NCBI RefSeq assembly: GCF_901212655.1 | Contig: NZ_CAAKON010000005.1 | Span: 97,910 to 161,909, forward strand | Reading direction: 5' to 3' | DNA: 64,000 bases | From: Olsenella uli | GTDB taxonomy: Bacteria; Actinomycetota; Coriobacteriia; Coriobacteriales; Atopobiaceae | The notes under the pieces: model-generated | Seen by the model: only the letters and a program-made list of their open reading frames with translations | The model's database searches: none | What the model was told of the DNA's origin: nothing | Made by a program: the position numbers and the translations under genes | In this document: in pieces, positions 37,411 through 46,225 of the stretch | How positions within the stretch are numbered: the first letter of the stretch is position 1 | Layout of the letters: every line of letters starts with the position of its first letter

Positions 37411-38856
37411 TTACCTTTCCCTCGAAACGTAATCCTGAACGGAGTCGACACAGATCCGCTCCCCCACCGGGAAGCAGTCAAAGGTGGCGAAGTAGTCGCG
37501 CGGCTCCTCGGCACGGCGGATGAGCCTGCCGGAGCCGTCCTCGCACAGCAGCACCTCGGCACTCTTGAGCCGGCCGTTGTAGTTGTAGCCCATCGAGAAG
37601 CCGTGGGCGCCCGCATCGTGGATGACGAGCAAGTCGCCCTCCTCCACTTCGGGCAGGTGCCGGTCGATGGCGAACTTGTCGTTGTTCTCGCAGAGCGACC
37701 CCACAACGTCGTACACGTGGTCTGCCGCGGCACGCGTCTTGTCCGGGCCACCCGGCTGACCCACCACGGAGACATGGTGGTAGGCGCCGTACATGGCAGG
37801 GCGCATCAGGTTCACCGCGCTCGCGTCCACCCCCACGTACTCCTTATAGATGTGCTTGTGGTGGATGGCCTTCGTGACCAGGCAACCGTAAGGCCCCAGC
37901 ATGAAGCGGCCCATCTCGGTGTAGATGGCCACGTCGCCCATGCCCGCGGGCACGAGGGTGCGCTCGTACTCGCGGCGCACACCCTCGCCGATAACGTGGA
38001 TGTCGTTGGCCGTCTGGCCCGGCAGGTACGGGATGCCCACGCCACCGGACAAGTTCACGAAGCGCACGCGGGCACCGGTACCCGTTGCATCGAGTTCGGC
38101 CTGCAAACGCGTCACCAGCTCAAAGAGAATGCCCGCGAGCTTGGGGTAGTACCCATTGGTAACGGTGTTGCTCGCCAAGAAGGCGTGGATGCCAAAGCTG
38201 CGGGCGCCGCGCGCCGCAAGCTTCCGGTACGCCTCGAAAAGCTGCTCCTCCGTCATGCCGTACTTGGAGTCTCCCGGGTTGTCCATGATGCCGTTGGAGA
38301 GCCGGAACAAGCCGCCCGGGTTGAAGCGGCAGCTGACAGTCTCGGGAATGTGCCCCGTGGCCTTCTCGTAGAAATCGATGTGGCTGATGTCATCGAAGTT
38401 GACGATGGCGCCGAGCTTGTCCGCCAGCACGAAGTCCTCGGCGGGAGTGTCGTTGCTCGAGAACATGATGTGGTGGCCGGAGACGCCCACGGCGTCCGCA
38501 AGCATCAGCTCGCAGGCGCTGGCGCAGTCCGTGCCGCAGCCCTCCTCGCGCAGGATGTCGAGGATGAAGGGGTTGGGCGTGGCCTTGACGGCAAAGTACT
38601 CGCGGTAGCCGGGATTCCAGGCAAAGGCCTCGCGGACAGCGCGCGCATTGGCACGGATGCCCGCCTCGTCGTAGAGATGAAACGGCGTGGGGAATTGCTT
38701 GGCAAGATCTTCGAGCTGCGGCTTTGTGGCAAACGGGGTCTTGAGGTCATAGCCATGGTTGGGCAGCCGGTCCACGTCTTCCGTGGAGCGAACCTCCGCC
38801 GGGCAATCCTTGCCCCCCGCGGCCTGACCGGGCAAAACATCGTGCGGTGCGCTCAT
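37411..38856 (-). CDS. lysA: Diaminopimelate decarboxylase
   Basis: PLP enzyme that makes L-lysine from meso-DAP. 481 residues, longer than most LysA (about 420), with an N-terminal extension of about 60 residues. PLP Lys in REYFAVKATPNPF; glycine loop VNLSGGVGIPYL; substrate and PLP contacts in YTEMGRFML and VIHDAGAHGFSMGYNYNG, the latter replacing the more usual C-x-E-S region, so it belongs to a divergent branch. GGGAG stands before the ATG and is part of the riboswitch P1 stem. First gene of lysA-dapA-dapB. Confidence 0.88.
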   Translation of the reverse strand: MSAPHDVLPGQAAGGKDCPAEVRSTEDVDRLPNHGYDLKTPFATKPQLEDLAKQFPTPFHLYDEAGIRANARAVREAFAWNPGYREYFAVKATPNPFILDILREEGCGTDCASACELMLADAVGVSGHHIMFSSNDTPAEDFVLADKLGAIVNFDDISHIDFYEKATGHIPETVSCRFNPGGLFRLSNGIMDNPGDSKYGMTEEQLFEAYRKLAARGARSFGIHAFLASNTVTNGYYPKLAGILFELVTRLQAELDATGTGARVRFVNLSGGVGIPYLPGQTANDIHVIGEGVRREYERTLVPAGMGDVAIYTEMGRFMLGPYGCLVTKAIHHKHIYKEYVGVDASAVNLMRPAMYGAYHHVSVVGQPGGPDKTRAAADHVYDVVGSLCENNDKFAIDRHLPEVEEGDLLVIHDAGAHGFSMGYNYNGRLKSAEVLLCEDGSGRLIRRAEEPRDYFATFDCFPVGERICVDSVQDYVSRER

Positions 38857-38860
38857 GTAG

Positions 38861-39097
38861 CTCCCATCGATAGCGCTCCTGCAGGGATAGGCAGGCGGAG
38901 CATGCGGGTGTGCCGGCAAGGCTTCGCGCGGCACGAACGCATCATCCGCCCACTGCAGACAGTCCCGCAGGTATCCCCCGCAGGCCCACCCGGTTCGCCG
39001 CGCCCGGCGCCCGAGTTCGGCGAGTTTGCCTCCGCATGGGGTCCGCGCCTGCCGGCTCGCCCACGCGTCCTCGCACCCGCGCCTCTATCAGTAGGGG
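38861..39097 (-). promoter_or_regulatory. Lysine riboswitch (L box) controlling lysA
   Basis: Read on the minus strand: P1 5' arm CCCTACTGATAG, then AGGCGCGGGTGCGAGGA (conserved loop like AGAGGCGCG...AGUA), ACTCGCCGAAC, TGGGCCTGCGGGGGATACC with a self-complementary P4 stem, GGGACTGTC, a long P5 arm (TGCAG/CTGCA), GGAGCG and P1 3' arm CTATCGATGGGAG. These match the order of conserved blocks in the T. maritima and E. coli lysine riboswitches. The P1 3' arm contains the lysA ribosome site GGGAG, so lysine binding should block translation directly. Confidence 0.9.
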
Positions 39098-39497
39098 CTA
39101 CCTTAGCACGTTGGCCCCGCGCGCCGGCGCGACCTTACGTTACGGGTAGGTTTCGTGCGACAGGAGGCCAGGCGGCACAAGAGCCGCGGACGCCGCACGG
39201 ACCACGGGCAACACCCAGACGGTAAGCTCCGCAAGGCAGGAAGCCAGGTCTGGTCGCATAGATTACACGCCCGCTCCGCCAACGCCGCGCCCCGCCAGAC
39301 AACCGTCGAATCGCGCGGCCCCCTTATCCGAGGGCTCCGTCACGCGTAAGATGGCCGAAGCACCTGGCGGGCAAAGGCTCCGCCACTGCCATAAAAAGAA
39401 CCGCGAGCAGAGATCGGGCCAACTGCCCCGACGAGAAGGCCCACGGCTCGGCAACACAAACATGCAGCGCCCTCACGCGCCCTAGAACGGAGACGCC
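39098..39497. other. Intergenic region between riboswitch and peptidase gene
   Basis: No gene seen in these 400 bases. It should contain the promoter of the lysA operon (minus strand) and of the M20 gene (plus strand), but the DNA is uniformly GC-rich and no clear hexamers stand out. Confidence 0.4.
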
Positions 39498-40823
39498 ATG
39501 GCAAAGACAGGCCCGTCCGCAACCGCCACGCCGGCCGACCTCGAGCTTCTGACCAAGTTCCGCCGAGACCTGCACGGCATCCCCGAGCTCTCGTTTGACC
39601 TCCCCGAAACCGTCGCCTACGTTCGCAGCGTTCTCGACGGCCTCGCCTGCGAGGTCACGAGCCCCTGCGAGTCCTGCGTCTGCGCCTTCTTTGACGTGGA
39701 CGCCGCCTGCGGCAGGCCTGCCGGCCCCGCCACCGCCATCCGCGCCGACATGGACGCTCTGCCCATCACGGAGCGGAGCGGCGTGGCCTTCCGCTCCACC
39801 AAGCCGGGCCACATGCATGCCTGCGGCCACGACGGCCACATGGCCATGGCCCTCGCCGCAGCTTGCTGGGTCGACGAGGAGCTCACCGCAACACGCAAGC
39901 GCATCACCGCAGGTCAGCCTGCCGATTGCCCCCTGCCGCGCAACGTCCTGTTCGTTTTCCAGCCCGCCGAGGAAACCACTGGCGGCGCCAAGAACGTCTG
40001 CGAGTCTGGCGTGTTCGAGCGCTATCGGGCCGACCGCATCTTTGGCTTCCACGTCTGGCCCGACCTGCCCGCCGGCGTGGTGGCCACGCGCCCCGGCCCG
40101 CTGCTGGCGCGCGCAAGCGAGACGACCCTCACGATTAACGGCGTCTCGAGCCACATCGCCAAGGCGGCGAACGGCCGCGACGCCCTGCTCGCAGGCGCGC
40201 ACTTCCTCACCAAGGTCGAGGCTCTCATGGCCGAGCTTTCGGCCGAGGAACCCTGCCTGCTCAAGTTCGGCCACATGACGAGCGGCACCGTCCGCAACGC
40301 CATCAGCGCCGAGAGCGTCATCGAGGGCAGCCTGCGCGTGTTCTCCGCGAGCATGTTCGACCGCGCGCGCGAGGGCGTGCGCACATGCGCCCAAGAGGCC
40401 TGCGACGCCTACGGATGCACCTATGACCTGCACTTTTCTGAGGGTTACCCACCCGTCATCAATGACGAGGCACTCTTTGACCTGGCACGGCACGCACTGG
40501 GAGGCATCAACGCGGGCGCCGCGGGGCGCGTGGCGGAGATCGGCGGCTCCGACATCGAGCAGGACGAGGCCGCAGGCGCCGTCCGCATGAGCGGAGACGG
40601 CCTCGCCCTCATCCCCAGCCCGTTGCTCATCGCCGAGGACTTCGCCTTCTACCAGCAGCACCTTCCGGGCCTGTTCTTCCTGCTGGGCACGGGCACCGGC
40701 ATCGCGCTGCACTCGGACAACTTCGTCATGGACGAGCGCATCCTGCTGCGCGGCCTCGCCACGTATCGCGCGTTGCTGCAAACGGCGGCCCCTCGCCCCC
40801 GAGACGTAGAATCGAGCCAGTAG
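39498..40823 (+). CDS. M20 family amidohydrolase, possible N-acetyl-DAP deacetylase
   Basis: 441 residues. M20D-type zinc amidohydrolase: FRRDLHGIPELSFDLPET, ADMDALPITERSG, MHACGHDGHMAMALA, VFQPAEETTGGAKNV and HSDNFVMDERIL. This subfamily includes hippurate hydrolases and YkuR, the N-acetyl-diaminopimelate deacetylase that completes the DapH branch. Its place head-to-head with the lysA-dap cluster makes that role plausible, but specificity cannot be read from the motifs. It has a longer region (residues 110-150) than usual near the metal site. Confidence 0.85.
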   Translation: MAKTGPSATATPADLELLTKFRRDLHGIPELSFDLPETVAYVRSVLDGLACEVTSPCESCVCAFFDVDAACGRPAGPATAIRADMDALPITERSGVAFRSTKPGHMHACGHDGHMAMALAAACWVDEELTATRKRITAGQPADCPLPRNVLFVFQPAEETTGGAKNVCESGVFERYRADRIFGFHVWPDLPAGVVATRPGPLLARASETTLTINGVSSHIAKAANGRDALLAGAHFLTKVEALMAELSAEEPCLLKFGHMTSGTVRNAISAESVIEGSLRVFSASMFDRAREGVRTCAQEACDAYGCTYDLHFSEGYPPVINDEALFDLARHALGGINAGAAGRVAEIGGSDIEQDEAAGAVRMSGDGLALIPSPLLIAEDFAFYQQHLPGLFFLLGTGTGIALHSDNFVMDERILLRGLATYRALLQTAAPRPRDVESSQ

Positions 40824-40873
40824 GCGCGGCGCCAAATGTCGGCGCGCCGCCCACCAACGACCCGGAGGTCTTC

Positions 40874-41470
40874 ATGAAGTTCCTCATCGCAAGCGACATT
40901 CACGGCTCGGCCACCTGGTGCCGCCGCCTCATGGACGCACTCGACCGCGAGCAGCCCGATCGCGTCCTGCTGCTGGGCGACCTGCTCTACCACGGCCCGC
41001 GCAACGACCTGCCCGGGGGCTACGCGCCCAAGGAGGTCATCGCCATGCTCAATCCGCTCGCGTCGCAGGTCATCGCCGTGTGCGGCAACTGTGAGGCCGA
41101 GGTTGACCAGATGGTCCTGGACTTCCCCTGCATGGCCGACTTCACCACCGTGTTTGACTCCACGGCCACGCTGACGGCAGACGGCTCCCCCGCCGAAGCG
41201 CCCGCAGCCCCCGGCCGCGAGCTCTTCCTCACGCACGGCCACGTCTACGGCGCCGGCTTCCACAACAGCGTGGACAACCTGCCCGAACTGCCCGAAGGCT
41301 CCATCCTCCTCTACGGTCACACGCACAAGAAGGTGAGCGAGCCGGCACCCACGCACCCGGGCGTCTGGGCGTTCAATCCCGGCAGCGTTTCCATCCCCAA
41401 GGACGGAACCCACAGCTACGGCATCTACGAGAACGGCGCGGTGCGCTTCGTAGGGCTTTCGGCCGAGTAG
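40874..41470 (+). CDS. YfcE-family metallophosphoesterase
   Basis: 198 residues, single-domain calcineurin-like phosphodiesterase. Metal motifs in order: SDIHGSATW, LLGDLLYHGPRN, GNCEAEV, LTHGHVYG, YGHTHKK. YfcE relatives hydrolyse model phosphodiesters in vitro; the natural substrate is unknown. CGGAGG stands 8 bases before the ATG. 50 bases after the M20 gene, so probably the same transcript. Confidence 0.9.
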   Translation: MKFLIASDIHGSATWCRRLMDALDREQPDRVLLLGDLLYHGPRNDLPGGYAPKEVIAMLNPLASQVIAVCGNCEAEVDQMVLDFPCMADFTTVFDSTATLTADGSPAEAPAAPGRELFLTHGHVYGAGFHNSVDNLPELPEGSILLYGHTHKKVSEPAPTHPGVWAFNPGSVSIPKDGTHSYGIYENGAVRFVGLSAE

Positions 41471-41486
41471 CCGCCGCGCAAGCCGC

Positions 41487-42467
41487 CTAGAACTTGCTCG
41501 GGGCGCCATCCTCATTCAGCAGGCTGGCGGCGTTCTCGCGCAGCTCCGCGATGATCTTGGGGATGTCCTCGCGCTCGTAGCTCGACGTCTGGTACAGGTA
41601 GTTGAGCCAGTTGCGATAAAGCAGGTTGGCGTGCGCGCGCCAGGTGAACAGCGGCTGCTTCTCGGGGTTGTCGTCCGGGAAGTAGTTCACCGGCATCTGG
41701 ATGGGAAGCCCGGCGTGGAAGTCGCGCCAGTACTCCTGCGCCAGCGTATCGCGGCCATACTCGAAATGGCCGAGCGCGTAGATCTCGCGGAAGTCGTGCG
41801 TGGCCACCAGCGCCGGGCCGCTCTCAAACCCGCGCGAGAGCACCTGCAGCGTGGGGTCGGCGTCGATCTGGTTGGCATCGGGCGCGGCGTGCCGGCTGTG
41901 CGGCATGTTGTGCACCTCGTCGAAGCCGTTGGTGAGGAAGTTGTACTCGTCGCACAGCTTCTGCGGGAAGATGCCAAACAGCTTGGACCCCAACAGGCGC
42001 TTGCGGATGCCGTGCAGGTGATAGAGACCCGCGAACGCGCCCCAGCATAGGAACATCGTGGAAAGCACGTGCTCCTTGGCCCAGTCCATAATCTCGACAA
42101 GCTCGTCCCAGTAGTCAACGTCCTCGAACGGCATCTGCTCCACCGGCGCACCCGTGATAATCAGGCCGTCGTATACGTTGTTGTGCAGGGACTCGAACGT
42201 GTCATAGAACTTCACGAGGTGGTCGACCGCGTGCGTGGCCTCGTGGCTCGACACGCGCATGAAGTCCACGCTCACCTGCAGCGGGCTTTTGGAGATGAGG
42301 CGCAGGATCTGGGTCTCCGTCTCCACCTTGGTGGGCATGAGGTTGAGCAGGACCACGTTGAGCGGACGAATCTGCTGGTTCTTGGCCACGTCCTCCTCGA
42401 GCGCATAGATGCGCTCCTGCTGGAGGATTTCCTTGGCCGGCAGGCCGTCGGGGATGTTGATGGGCAT
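41487..42467 (-). CDS. metA: Homoserine O-acyltransferase (MetA family), probably acetyl-CoA specific
   Basis: First committed step of methionine synthesis. 326 residues; catalytic Cys141 in STMFLCWGAFAGLY, His in VATHDFREIYALGHFEYG and Glu just after it. The residue that sets acyl-CoA choice (position 111 in the family) is Glu here, in IITGAPVEQM; E. coli, which uses succinyl-CoA, has Gly (GAPLG) and the acetyl-using enzymes have Glu. So homoserine O-acetyltransferase activity is inferred. The start at 42467 gives the standard MPINIPDGLPA N terminus. Stand-alone; no SAM riboswitch was recognised upstream. Confidence 0.9.
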   Translation of the reverse strand: MPINIPDGLPAKEILQQERIYALEEDVAKNQQIRPLNVVLLNLMPTKVETETQILRLISKSPLQVSVDFMRVSSHEATHAVDHLVKFYDTFESLHNNVYDGLIITGAPVEQMPFEDVDYWDELVEIMDWAKEHVLSTMFLCWGAFAGLYHLHGIRKRLLGSKLFGIFPQKLCDEYNFLTNGFDEVHNMPHSRHAAPDANQIDADPTLQVLSRGFESGPALVATHDFREIYALGHFEYGRDTLAQEYWRDFHAGLPIQMPVNYFPDDNPEKQPLFTWRAHANLLYRNWLNYLYQTSSYEREDIPKIIAELRENAASLLNEDGAPSKF

Positions 42468-42876
42468 TGCGGGTACCTTTCTGCGACGCCGCGCGCGGCA
42501 GATGGAACCCCGCGGGAGCCGATGCGCCGGACGGTCTACCGCCAGCAACGAGCGTACGGGTCAAGATGGTACCGTAGCCCGGGCTAAGCTGCGCCGCATT
42601 TCGGGTGAGCGGCAGGGCGATGGGACGAACCAGAGGCTGGAGGCGGGACGGCGTCGTCTGCCGATTACATCGATTGGCTCCACTGCCCGCCCGATTACCC
42701 GCGCCATCGGCCGCCTGGCCGCCCACGCCGAAGCCACCCCCTCTTCCGCACCGCCCGACTCCGTTACCAGTCCAGCCCGCCCGCAGACCATCGGACCCTC
42801 CCGCCGCGCCACGGCAAACGACGCGCAACCGCGGGGGTATAAAGATGCCCGATTGGCAACCGTGAAAGGAGCACGC
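42468..42876. other. Intergenic region between metA and nitroreductase
   Basis: 400 bases, no gene. A plausible -10 for the plus strand is TATAAA at 42838-42843, without a clear -35. The minus strand shows TTGACC near 42560 as a weak metA -35. Confidence 0.4.
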
Positions 42877-43401
42877 ATGAACCAGGTTGTCGAGGCCCTC
42901 AAGAATCGCCGCAGCTGCAGGAAGTACACGGACCGCCAGGTTGACCCGGAGGCGCTGGCCCAGATCGTCGAGGCCGGCGAGTGGGCGGCGAGCGGCATGG
43001 GCCAGCAGGCCACGCACCTCGTCGTGGTGCAGGACCCGGATGACGTCTCCCAGCTCAGCCGCATGAACGCCCAGATCATGGGCACCACGAGCGACCCGTT
43101 CTACGGCGCGCCCACCGTGGTTGTGGTCCTGGCAGACCCGGAACGACCCACCTGCGTGGAGGACGGCTCGCTCGTCATCGGCAACCTCATGAACGCGGCG
43201 CAAGCGCTGGGCGTGGCCTCGTGCTGGATTCACCGCGCCCACGAGGAGTTCGAGAGCGAGGAGGGCAAGGCGCTGCTGGCCAAGTGGGGCGTCGAGGGCA
43301 CGTGGCGCGGCGTTGGCCATTGCATCCTGGGCTACGCCGCAGAGGGCGGCGAGGCACCTGCGCAGGAGCGCAAGCCAGGTCGCGTCACCTACGCGAGGTA
43401 G
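42877..43401 (+). CDS. Nitroreductase family flavoprotein
   Basis: FMN-dependent NAD(P)H oxidoreductase of 174 residues. Start NQVVEALKNRRSCRKYTDRQ with the FMN-phosphate Arg pair, AGEWAASGMGQQATHLVV, NLMNAAQALGVASCWIHRA and the GHCILGYA C-terminal strand. The physiological substrate is not clear. GAAAGGAG stands 6 bases before the ATG. The next gene starts 4 bases after its stop. Confidence 0.92.
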   Translation: MNQVVEALKNRRSCRKYTDRQVDPEALAQIVEAGEWAASGMGQQATHLVVVQDPDDVSQLSRMNAQIMGTTSDPFYGAPTVVVVLADPERPTCVEDGSLVIGNLMNAAQALGVASCWIHRAHEEFESEEGKALLAKWGVEGTWRGVGHCILGYAAEGGEAPAQERKPGRVTYAR

Positions 43402-43405
43402 TGCG

Positions 43406-44776
43406 ATGGCCTTACTCACCAGCTATTACCTGCCGGGTCTTCATGTTGAGGACCACTCCATCGACGTGCCGCTCGACTGGCGCGGCACCGAGCCCGAGCG
43501 CGCTGCCGCCGAGGGCCTGCCCGCGGGCGAGTGCATCAAGCTCTTCTACCGCATCGTCTGTGCGCCCGAGAACGTGGGCCGCGACCTGCCACTGCTCGTC
43601 TTCTTCCAGGGCGGCCCGGGCGGCCAGGGGCCGCGCCTTCTCTCGCCCACGTCCGACGGCTGGGTTGAGGAGGCCGTGAAGCACTTCCGCATCATCCTGC
43701 CCGACCAGCGTGGCACCGGCCGCAGCAGCCACGTGAGCCGCCACTCGCTTGCCGCGCGCGGCAGGGGCCGCGATCAAGCAGAGTTCCTCAAGCGCTTCCT
43801 TGCCCGCTCGATCGTCCGCGACTTCGAGTACCTGCGCCTCACGGAGTTTGGCGGCCGGGCGTGGACCACGCTCGGCCAGAGCTATGGCGGCTTCCTCACC
43901 CTCACCTATCTGAGCTTTTATCCCGAGGGCGCGGCGGCAAGCTTCACCTGCGGCGGCATTCCGCACGTGCCCGCCAGCGCCCGCGAGGTGTACGCGCACA
44001 CGTTTCCGCGCATGCTCGCCAAAACGCGTGCCTACTACGAGCGCTATCCAGAGGATGCCGTTCGCGTTGCCGCCATTGCAGACCGCCTTGCGGCCGGCGA
44101 CGTATGCCTGCCCAACGGCAGCCCCCTCACGGCGCGCCGCTTGCAGGCGCTGGGCAGCGGCCTGGGCATGAAGCCCGCACAAGAACGCCTGCACAACCTG
44201 TTCGACACGGCATTCGGGGAGGACGACGGCTCGTCGTCTTCCATGGACGGCCAGCTTACGGACGGTTTCCTCATGGCGGCGCTCCAGAACCTCAGCACCG
44301 CCGGCAATCCACTCTATTGGACGCTCCAAGAGTTCATCTACGCAGACGGCACGCTTGAGCAGCCAATTCGCTGGGCAGCCGCGCACGAGTACGCTAGCCG
44401 CCCCGAGTTCTCCGCAGACACCCGCCCGCTCATGCTCACCGGCGAGGCCTGCTTCCCCTGGACCTTCGAGGACGACCCGCTGCTCGCGCCCTTCAAGCCG
44501 GCGATGGACCTGCTCATGGAGGACACGGAGTTCGACTCCATCTACGACGCCAAGCAGCTCGCCGCAAACGAAGTTCCGCTGCAGGCGGCCGTCTACCACG
44601 ACGACCTCTACGTGGACCGCGACCTCTCGCTCGACACCCTGAGCAGGATTGGCCACAGCCACGCCTGGGTCACAAACGAGTTCGAGCACGACGGCCTGCA
44701 CGGCAGCGCCGTGTTCCGGCACATCTTCCAGGAAGCTCTCAACCGCGGCGACCTCGAGCGCGCCCTGCAGGCATAG
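43406..44776 (+). CDS. Alpha/beta hydrolase, proline iminopeptidase-like (S33)
   Basis: 456 residues. Oxyanion motif VFFQGGPGGQGP, catalytic Ser in TTLGQSYGGFLTL, and C-terminal acid/His (YHDDLYVD, NEFEHDGLHGS). This is the layout of the S33 prolyl aminopeptidases of about 430-480 residues, which remove N-terminal proline from peptides. No signal peptide, so intracellular peptide breakdown. GAGG stands 9 bases upstream; coupled to the nitroreductase gene. Confidence 0.87.
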   Translation: MALLTSYYLPGLHVEDHSIDVPLDWRGTEPERAAAEGLPAGECIKLFYRIVCAPENVGRDLPLLVFFQGGPGGQGPRLLSPTSDGWVEEAVKHFRIILPDQRGTGRSSHVSRHSLAARGRGRDQAEFLKRFLARSIVRDFEYLRLTEFGGRAWTTLGQSYGGFLTLTYLSFYPEGAAASFTCGGIPHVPASAREVYAHTFPRMLAKTRAYYERYPEDAVRVAAIADRLAAGDVCLPNGSPLTARRLQALGSGLGMKPAQERLHNLFDTAFGEDDGSSSSMDGQLTDGFLMAALQNLSTAGNPLYWTLQEFIYADGTLEQPIRWAAAHEYASRPEFSADTRPLMLTGEACFPWTFEDDPLLAPFKPAMDLLMEDTEFDSIYDAKQLAANEVPLQAAVYHDDLYVDRDLSLDTLSRIGHSHAWVTNEFEHDGLHGSAVFRHIFQEALNRGDLERALQA

Positions 44777-44806
44777 GCCTGCCGAACTCCGCAGGCCGCG
44801 CCCACG

Positions 44807-44835
44807 TTGTGAAACCCGAGCGTATGCGGCATACT
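44807..44835 (+). promoter_or_regulatory. Leaderless promoter of the DEAD-box helicase gene
   Basis: -35 TTGTGA, 17-base spacer, -10 CATACT, then 7 bases to the ATG at 44843. No ribosome site is present, so transcription probably starts at the A of the start codon. Confidence 0.65.
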
Positions 44836-44842
44836 TGCAGCT

Positions 44843-46111
44843 ATGACTACTTCATTTGCCGAGCTCGGGCTTAACGAGCAGATACTTGCCGGGGTCGATT
44901 CCCTCGGCTTCACCGAACCAACCCCCGTGCAGGCCCGCGCCATTCCCGCGGTGCTCGAAGGCAAGGATGTCCTCGCCAGCGCCCAGACCGGCACCGGCAA
45001 GACCTGCGCCTTCACGCTGCCCACGCTGCAGCGCATCGCCGAGGCGGGCAAGGAGGCCAAGTCCAAGAAGCCCCTCGCCCTCGTCATCACGCCAACGCGC
45101 GAGCTGGCGAGCCAGATCGAGGACGTCACGAAGGAGGTCTGCGCCCAAACCGGCCAGTCCACCGTCGTGGTCATGGGCGGCGCCAAGTTCGACCGCCAGA
45201 TCAAGGCGCTCGAGAGAGGATGCGACCTGCTCGTGGCCACCCCGGGCCGCCTCATCGACCTCATGGAGCACAACCACGTGAACCTCTCGCAGGTGCAGGT
45301 GCTCGTGCTTGACGAGGCCGACCGCATGCTGGACATGGGCTTCTGGCCCAGCGTGCGCCGCATCGTCTCGGCCTGCCCGGACAAACGCCAGACGCTGCTG
45401 TTCTCAGCCACCATCCCGTCCAGCATCAAGGGCACGGTGGACGCCATGTTGCCCGACCCCGTCGTCATCGAGATAGCTCGCGTGGGCGAGACGGCATCAA
45501 CGGTGGAGGAGCACCTCTGCCCCGTCACCCAGGGCGACAAGATCTCACTGCTCGAGACCCTCATCAAGCGTGAGCAGTTCGAGCGCGTCCTCGTCTTCTG
45601 CCGCACGAAGATGCGCGTAGACGGCGTGTGCAAGACGCTCAAGGACGCCAGCCTCAAGGTCGACGTCATGCACGCAGACCGTCCGCAGAAGGCACGCGAG
45701 CGCGCGCTCGAGAAGTTCCGCTCCGGAAAGGTGCAGGTGCTCGTGGCCACCGATGTCATGAGCCGCGGCATCGACGTCTCCGGCATCGACGCGGTGGTGA
45801 ACTTCGACGTGCCGATGGACCCCGAGGACTACGTGCACCGCATCGGCCGCACCGGCCGCGCGGGCGCCACGGGCCAGGCGTACACGTTCATGGCGCCGGA
45901 CGAGGTGAGCCCGCTGCGCGAGATCGAGTACTTCACCAAGAAGCTCGTGCCATGCTGGGACCTCGAGGGATTCTCGTATGCCGAGGGCCGCATCGTGCCC
46001 AACGAGCACCGAAGCGCGAGCAAGCCCATGCGTAGCCTCTTCAGCGGTTCGCGCTCCCGCGGGCGCGGCTTTGGCGGTCCCCGCGGTGGCAGGTACGGTC
46101 GCCACTTCTAG
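44843..46111 (+). CDS. DEAD-box RNA helicase, RhlE-like
   Basis: ATP-dependent RNA helicase of 422 residues. Q motif FTEPTPVQARAIPAVL, motif I ASAQTGTGKT, Ia PTRELASQ, GG, TPGR, motif II VLDEADRMLD, III FSAT, IV-VI (VFCRTKMRV, TDVMSRGIDV, HRIGRTGRAG). The C terminus is a short Arg/Gly-rich tail (SRGRGFGGPRGGRYG) that binds RNA. Roles in ribosome assembly or cold growth are inferred. The mRNA is probably leaderless. Confidence 0.94.
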   Translation: MTTSFAELGLNEQILAGVDSLGFTEPTPVQARAIPAVLEGKDVLASAQTGTGKTCAFTLPTLQRIAEAGKEAKSKKPLALVITPTRELASQIEDVTKEVCAQTGQSTVVVMGGAKFDRQIKALERGCDLLVATPGRLIDLMEHNHVNLSQVQVLVLDEADRMLDMGFWPSVRRIVSACPDKRQTLLFSATIPSSIKGTVDAMLPDPVVIEIARVGETASTVEEHLCPVTQGDKISLLETLIKREQFERVLVFCRTKMRVDGVCKTLKDASLKVDVMHADRPQKARERALEKFRSGKVQVLVATDVMSRGIDVSGIDAVVNFDVPMDPEDYVHRIGRTGRAGATGQAYTFMAPDEVSPLREIEYFTKKLVPCWDLEGFSYAEGRIVPNEHRSASKPMRSLFSGSRSRGRGFGGPRGGRYGRHF

Positions 46112-46168
46112 GACGAGACAGGCACCAGCCGAAGATCATCCGACCTCACACAGGACAATACGCATGCG

Positions 46169-46207
46169 AACGGCCCGACACCCACGAAAGGAATGCCGGG
46201 CCGTTTG
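46169..46207. terminator. Bidirectional terminator between helicase and transketolase
   Basis: Arms AACGGCCCG and CGGGCCGTT around a 19-base loop, in the gap between converging genes. T-runs are short on both sides (TTTGTGG on plus, TTCG on minus). Confidence 0.65.
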
Positions 46208-46225
46208 TGGTAATGAGGCGGCGCC

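Noticed and set aside
37132..39225. Long plus-strand open frame opposite dapA, lysA and the riboswitch
   Set aside because: Same shadow effect; the minus-strand genes have full catalytic motifs.
42468..42620. SAM riboswitch before metA
   Set aside because: No GAGGGA...GGCCC...GAAACC core or other SAM class signature on the minus strand.
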